Shown here one piece after another: positions 5,006 to 8,206 of a stretch of 8,206 nt of DNA (position 1 is its first letter; each line of letters starts with the position of its first letter). The position numbers and the translations under genes are program-made. Below the pieces are notes generated by a model that did no database searches, had not been told where the DNA came from, and saw only the letters and a list, made by a program, of their open reading frames with translations. The DNA comes from an uncultured Collinsella sp. GTDB taxonomy: Bacteria; Actinomycetota; Coriobacteriia; Coriobacteriales; Coriobacteriaceae. The DNA lies in NCBI GenBank assembly GCA_902494375.1, contig CABUTL010000047.1, positions 1 to 8,206 on the forward strand, read 5' to 3'.

Positions 5006-7315
5006 ATGGCATTGACCCCCAACGAGGCATATGCGGCTAAGCAGCCGTTTGTGGACAAGAAGACGCTCGAGCATATCGTCGAGCAGTTCCCCACGCCATT
5101 TCATCTATACGACGAGGCGGGCATCCGCCGCAACATGCAAGAAGTGCGCGACGCCTTTGCATGGAACCCGGGCTTTAAGGAATACTTTGCCGTCAAGGCC
5201 AATCCCAACCCGGCGCTCATCTCCATTCTCAACGAATACGGCTGCGGTTGCGATTGCTCGAGCTATACCGAGCTCATGATTGCCCGCTCGCTGGGTATCA
5301 CCGGCCACGACATCATGTTCTCGTCCAACGACACGCCGGCGGCGGACTTTGAGCTCGCCGACAAGCTGGGTGCCATCGTCAACTTTGACGACATCAGCCA
5401 TATCGAGTTCTTTGAGCGCGTCGCGGGACCCATCCCCAAGACGGTCAGCTGCCGCTTTAATCCGGGCGGCCTGTTCCAGCTCTCCAACGGCATCATGGAC
5501 AACCCCGGCGACTCCAAGTACGGCATGACCACCGAGCAGCTCTTCGAGGCTTTCCGCATGCTCAAGGCCAAGGGCGCCGAGAATTTTGGCATCCATGCCT
5601 TCCTTGCCAGCAATACCGTCACCAACGACTATTATCCCAAGCTCGCACGTACCCTCTTTGAACTTGCCGTGCGCCTGGAGCGTGAAACGGGCGCACATGT
5701 CGCCTTTATCAATCTGTCCGGCGGCGTCGGCATCCCCTATCTGCCCGAGCAGCAGGCCAACGACATTCACGCCATCGGCGAGGGAGTGCACGCGGCCTAC
5801 GACGAAATCCTGGTTCCTTCCGGCATGAGCGATGTGGCCATCTGCACCGAGATGGGCCGCTTTATGATGGGCCCCTATGGCTGCCTGGTCACCAAGGCCA
5901 TCCACGAGAAGCAGATTTACAAGGACTATATCGGCGTGGACGCAAGCGCCGTCGACCTCATTCGTCCCGCTATGTATGGTGCCTACCACCACATTACGGT
6001 AATGGGACAGCCGGGTGGCCCTGACAAGACCGCAGCACCGGTCACGAACACGTATGACATCACGGGCAACTTGTGCGAGAACAACGATAAGTTCGCCATC
6101 GACCGTGAGCTGCCGCAGATCGACATGGGTGATGTGCTCGTGATCCACGATACCGGCGCGCATGGCTACTCCATGGGCTACAACTACAACGGCCGCCTGC
6201 GCTCCGCCGAGGTGCTGCTGCGCCCCGACGGCTCGGCCGACCTTATCCGCCGCGCCGAGCGCCCGGGCGATTATTTTGCCACGCTCGACGTGCTGCCGTG
6301 CGGCCGTGAGCTGCTGGCCAAATCGCGTGCCGAAAGCGCTCGTCGTCGCGCCCAGGACGAGAGCCTGGCCGTCGCCGCCCAATGGAACAAACGCATCCAG
6401 ATCGCGGAAGCGAAGGAGAAGAACATGGATATCCGCAACCTCGAGGGCTCGATCGTCGCCCTCGTCACGCCGTTTAAAAAGGACGGCAGCGTCGACTTTG
6501 ACGCGCTCGAGTGCCTTATCGATTTCCACCTGCAAAACGGCACCGACGCCATCCTCACCCTGGGCACCACCGGCGAGAGCGCCACGATGACCGATGACGA
6601 GGACAACTCCGTCGTCGCCGCCGTGGTCAAGCATGTTGCGGGACGCGTCCCCGTCATCGCCGGCTCGGGCTCCAACTCCACGCAGACGATGCTCACCAAG
6701 TCGCTCACCTACCAGGGCTTGGGAGCCGACGGCCTGCTGCTCATCACCCCCTACTACAACAAGTCCAATGAAGAGGGTATCTATCAGCACTTTAAGACCG
6801 TCGCCGATGCCGTGGACATCCCCTGCATCCTGTACAACATCCCCGGCCGCTGCGGCTGCGGCATCAGCGAGCGCAACGTAGAGCGCTTGGCCGCGCACCC
6901 CAACATCATGGGTATTAAGGAAGCCTCGGGCAACGTCGCCTACGCGGCCAAGATTGCCCACCTGCTGTCCGACGACTTCCGCATGTACTCGGGCGAGGAC
7001 GCGCTCACCGTGCCGCTCATGAGCCTGGGCGCCTCGGGCACCATCAGCGTGTGGGCCGACGTTCAGCCGCAGCTCGTGCATGACATGTGCCGCGCCTACC
7101 TGGACGGCGACGTGGAGCGCGCCCGCGACATCCAGATTGCCGGCCAGCCGCTCATCAACGCCCTCTTTAGCGAGGTCAACCCCATCCCCGTTAAAGAAGC
7201 GCTCGCTCAGATGGGTATGATCGAAGCAAACTACCGTATGCCGCTGTGCCCCATGGCAGACGACACGCGCGCTGCACTTACCGATGCTCTGAAGGGAGCT
7301 GGTCTGCTTGATTAA
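5006..7315 (+). CDS. lysA-dapA: Fused diaminopimelate decarboxylase / 4-hydroxy-tetrahydrodipicolinate synthase
   Basis: This is one open frame of 769 codons. Residues 1 to about 427 are a fold-type III PLP decarboxylase: YFAVKANPNP with PLP lysine Lys64, CDCSSYTEL, the glycine-rich LSGGVGIPY, EMGRFMMGPYG, LCENNDKF with Cys357, and DTGAHGYSMGYNYN. It should convert meso-DAP to lysine and CO2. Residues 428-473 are an Ala/Arg/Glu-rich, probably helical linker. Residues 474-769 are a full-length DapA: GTTGES (Thr521-522), PYYNK (Tyr584), YNIPGR (Tyr610, Arg615) and GIKEASG with Schiff-base Lys638. It condenses pyruvate with aspartate semialdehyde. At the junction AAGGAG (6413-6418) lies 6 nt before the ATG of residue 474, so free DapA may also be made. 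The ATG at 5006 follows a weak GCGAGG and the lysine riboswitch. No in-frame stop separates the domains; a sequencing error hiding one cannot be excluded. Confidence 0.9.
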   Translation: MALTPNEAYAAKQPFVDKKTLEHIVEQFPTPFHLYDEAGIRRNMQEVRDAFAWNPGFKEYFAVKANPNPALISILNEYGCGCDCSSYTELMIARSLGITGHDIMFSSNDTPAADFELADKLGAIVNFDDISHIEFFERVAGPIPKTVSCRFNPGGLFQLSNGIMDNPGDSKYGMTTEQLFEAFRMLKAKGAENFGIHAFLASNTVTNDYYPKLARTLFELAVRLERETGAHVAFINLSGGVGIPYLPEQQANDIHAIGEGVHAAYDEILVPSGMSDVAICTEMGRFMMGPYGCLVTKAIHEKQIYKDYIGVDASAVDLIRPAMYGAYHHITVMGQPGGPDKTAAPVTNTYDITGNLCENNDKFAIDRELPQIDMGDVLVIHDTGAHGYSMGYNYNGRLRSAEVLLRPDGSADLIRRAERPGDYFATLDVLPCGRELLAKSRAESARRRAQDESLAVAAQWNKRIQIAEAKEKNMDIRNLEGSIVALVTPFKKDGSVDFDALECLIDFHLQNGTDAILTLGTTGESATMTDDEDNSVVAAVVKHVAGRVPVIAGSGSNSTQTMLTKSLTYQGLGADGLLLITPYYNKSNEEGIYQHFKTVADAVDIPCILYNIPGRCGCGISERNVERLAAHPNIMGIKEASGNVAYAAKIAHLLSDDFRMYSGEDALTVPLMSLGASGTISVWADVQPQLVHDMCRAYLDGDVERARDIQIAGQPLINALFSEVNPIPVKEALAQMGMIEANYRMPLCPMADDTRAALTDALKGAGLLD
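6413..6427 (+). promoter_or_regulatory. dapA: Internal ribosome binding site and ATG for the DapA part
   Basis: AAGGAG (6413-6418) is followed after 6 nt by an ATG (6425-6427), where DapA homology begins (MDIRNLEGSIVALVTPF). This is a better initiation site than the one for the fusion gene itself. It would yield a stand-alone DapA of 296 residues, the normal family length. Use of the site is inferred. Confidence 0.65.
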
Positions 7316-8048
7316 GACTGTCATTATGGGAACGGGCCGCATGGGCTCGCTCATCCGCACTACCGCCGAGGGCGTTGTCGACGCCGCCGGTCAGCCCGTT
7401 TTTGATATCGTCGCCCAGATCGGTTTTGATCTGTCCGAGCTCGAGGACGCCCCGGCAGCCGACGTCATCATCGACTTCTCGAACGTCGTTACCTTCGATG
7501 CCGTCGTCGCCTATGTCGAGCGCACGGGCGCCGCGTTGGTCTCGGGCACCACGGGCTACACCCCCGAGCAGATGGACCGCCTGCGCGAGCTGGGCCAGAA
7601 TGCCCGCGTTATGCACTCGGGCAATTACTCCATCGGTATTGCAGCCCTGCGTCATCTGGTAGCGCAGGCCACACGCGAGCTGCCCGGCTTTGACTGCGAG
7701 ATCGTCGAGACACACCACAACCAAAAGGTCGATGCCCCCAGCGGCACAGCCAAGTTGCTGCTCGATGCCGTCGTCGAGGCCGAGCCCGAGGCAGGCTATC
7801 ACCCCGTCTATGGCCGCGAGGGTATGTGCGGCGCGCGCGACCCCAAGGAGATCGGCATGCACTCGCTGCGCGGCGGTACTGTCGCCGGCGTGCACGAAGT
7901 GAGTTTCTTTGGCCAGGATGAGGAAGTCACGCTCACGCATCGCGCCACGAGCCGTCAGATCTTTGTCAACGGCGCCTTGGCAGCCGCGCAGAAGCTCGTC
8001 ACCCGCGAACCCGGCTTCTATACGTTCGACCAGGTCATGTTTGCCTAA
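7308..8048 (+). CDS. dapB: 4-hydroxy-tetrahydrodipicolinate reductase
   Basis: The product has 246 residues and follows DapA in the pathway, reducing its product with NAD(P)H to tetrahydrodipicolinate in the cytoplasm. The start is the TTG at 7308: it gives MIKTVIMGTGRMGS, the expected nucleotide-binding N-terminus (GTGRMG at 8-13), and AAGGGAG lies at 7292-7298. It overlaps the end of the fusion gene by 8 nt, so translation is probably coupled. Further family signatures are IDFSN, SGTTGY, HSGNYSIGI, and ETHHNQKVDAPSGTA with the catalytic His136-His137 and Lys140. GREGMCGARDPKEIGMHSLRGG and HEVSFFG complete the C-terminal domain. The length is slightly shorter than E. coli DapB but normal for Gram-positive relatives. 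Confidence 0.96.
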   Translation: MIKTVIMGTGRMGSLIRTTAEGVVDAAGQPVFDIVAQIGFDLSELEDAPAADVIIDFSNVVTFDAVVAYVERTGAALVSGTTGYTPEQMDRLRELGQNARVMHSGNYSIGIAALRHLVAQATRELPGFDCEIVETHHNQKVDAPSGTAKLLLDAVVEAEPEAGYHPVYGREGMCGARDPKEIGMHSLRGGTVAGVHEVSFFGQDEEVTLTHRATSRQIFVNGALAAAQKLVTREPGFYTFDQVMFA

Positions 8049-8087
8049 CCAGATATCAACCGTATCCACGCAAAGGAGAAACAGCAT

Positions 8088-8206
8088 ATGAGCAACGCAG
8101 CCGAGATGGATGCACAGGAGATTATCAACTACATCGCCACTGCGCCCAAAAAGACGCCCGTCAAGCTGTACGTGCGCGAGAAACCGGGCATGAAGGTCCA
8201 GTGGGG
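8088..8206 (+). CDS. dapH: Tetrahydrodipicolinate N-acetyltransferase, 5' part only
   Basis: The ATG at 8088 follows AAAGGAG (8072-8078) and starts 39 nt after the dapB stop. The 39 complete codons before the right edge begin MSNAAEMDAQEIINYIATAPKK and continue TPVKLYVREKPGM. This matches the N-terminal helical domain of DapH, for example the [21 protein letters not shown] region in B. subtilis. DapH acetylates tetrahydrodipicolinate with acetyl-CoA and so commits the pathway to the acetylated branch. The left-handed beta-helix catalytic domain lies outside the window. Confidence 0.88.
   Translation, partial: MSNAAEMDAQEIINYIATAPKKTPVKLYVREKPGMKVQW

Noticed and set aside
5105..7360. A 751-codon open frame antisense to the lysA-dapA fusion
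   Set aside because: It is a shadow frame produced by GC-rich third positions. Its protein is low-complexity Ala/Gly/Val/Asp/His with no recognisable domain, and the opposite strand is clearly coding.
7278..8087. A 269-codon open frame antisense to dapB
   Set aside because: Same cause; no domain, and it mirrors dapB codon for codon.
1..8206. CRISPR arrays, insertion sequences, tRNA or rRNA genes
   Set aside because: I saw no regularly spaced repeats, transposase motifs, or tRNA/rRNA signatures on either strand.

Overview
The window looks like chromosomal DNA of a GC-rich Coriobacteriia-type actinomycete, most likely Collinsella or a close relative. The reasons are the strongly GC-rich third codon positions, AGGAG-type ribosome binding sites, the acetyl-branch lysine/diaminopimelate (DAP) genes, and the type of DAP decarboxylase. 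The genus is inferred; no marker gene is present. Two blocks are transcribed outward from an intergenic region at about 4627-5005.

Left block (minus strand, read from 4626 down to 1). First is an M20-family metal-dependent amidohydrolase, probably N-acetyl-DAP deacetylase. Next comes a higB-higA toxin-antitoxin pair with palindromes over its leader, and a small three-helix membrane protein tightly linked to higA. A DUF4352-like lipoprotein follows, whose ribosome binding site lies in one arm of a perfect 14-bp inverted repeat. Then a 140-aa helix-turn-helix protein, and finally a Hanks-type Ser/Thr kinase that runs off the left edge. The kinase lacks the usual glycine-rich loop, and a perfect 13-bp hairpin sits just before its start.

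Right block (plus strand, from about 4740 to the right edge). This is a lysine/DAP operon led by a clear lysine riboswitch (L box). A 12-bp helix downstream of the aptamer competes with its P1 stem. The first gene is a 769-codon in-frame fusion of DAP decarboxylase (LysA) and 4-hydroxy-tetrahydrodipicolinate synthase (DapA). A good ribosome binding site and ATG for DapA are still present at the junction. dapB follows, starting at a TTG that overlaps the end of the fusion gene, and then the start of dapH (tetrahydrodipicolinate N-acetyltransferase), cut by the right edge.

Together, DapA, DapB, DapH, the probable deacetylase and LysA cover most of the acetylated DAP route to meso-DAP and lysine. 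The N-acetyl-DAP aminotransferase and the DapF epimerase are not in this window. The most noteworthy observations are the LysA-DapA fusion joining the last and first enzymes of the pathway, the riboswitch expression platform without a terminator, and the ribosome-binding-site hairpin before the lipoprotein gene.
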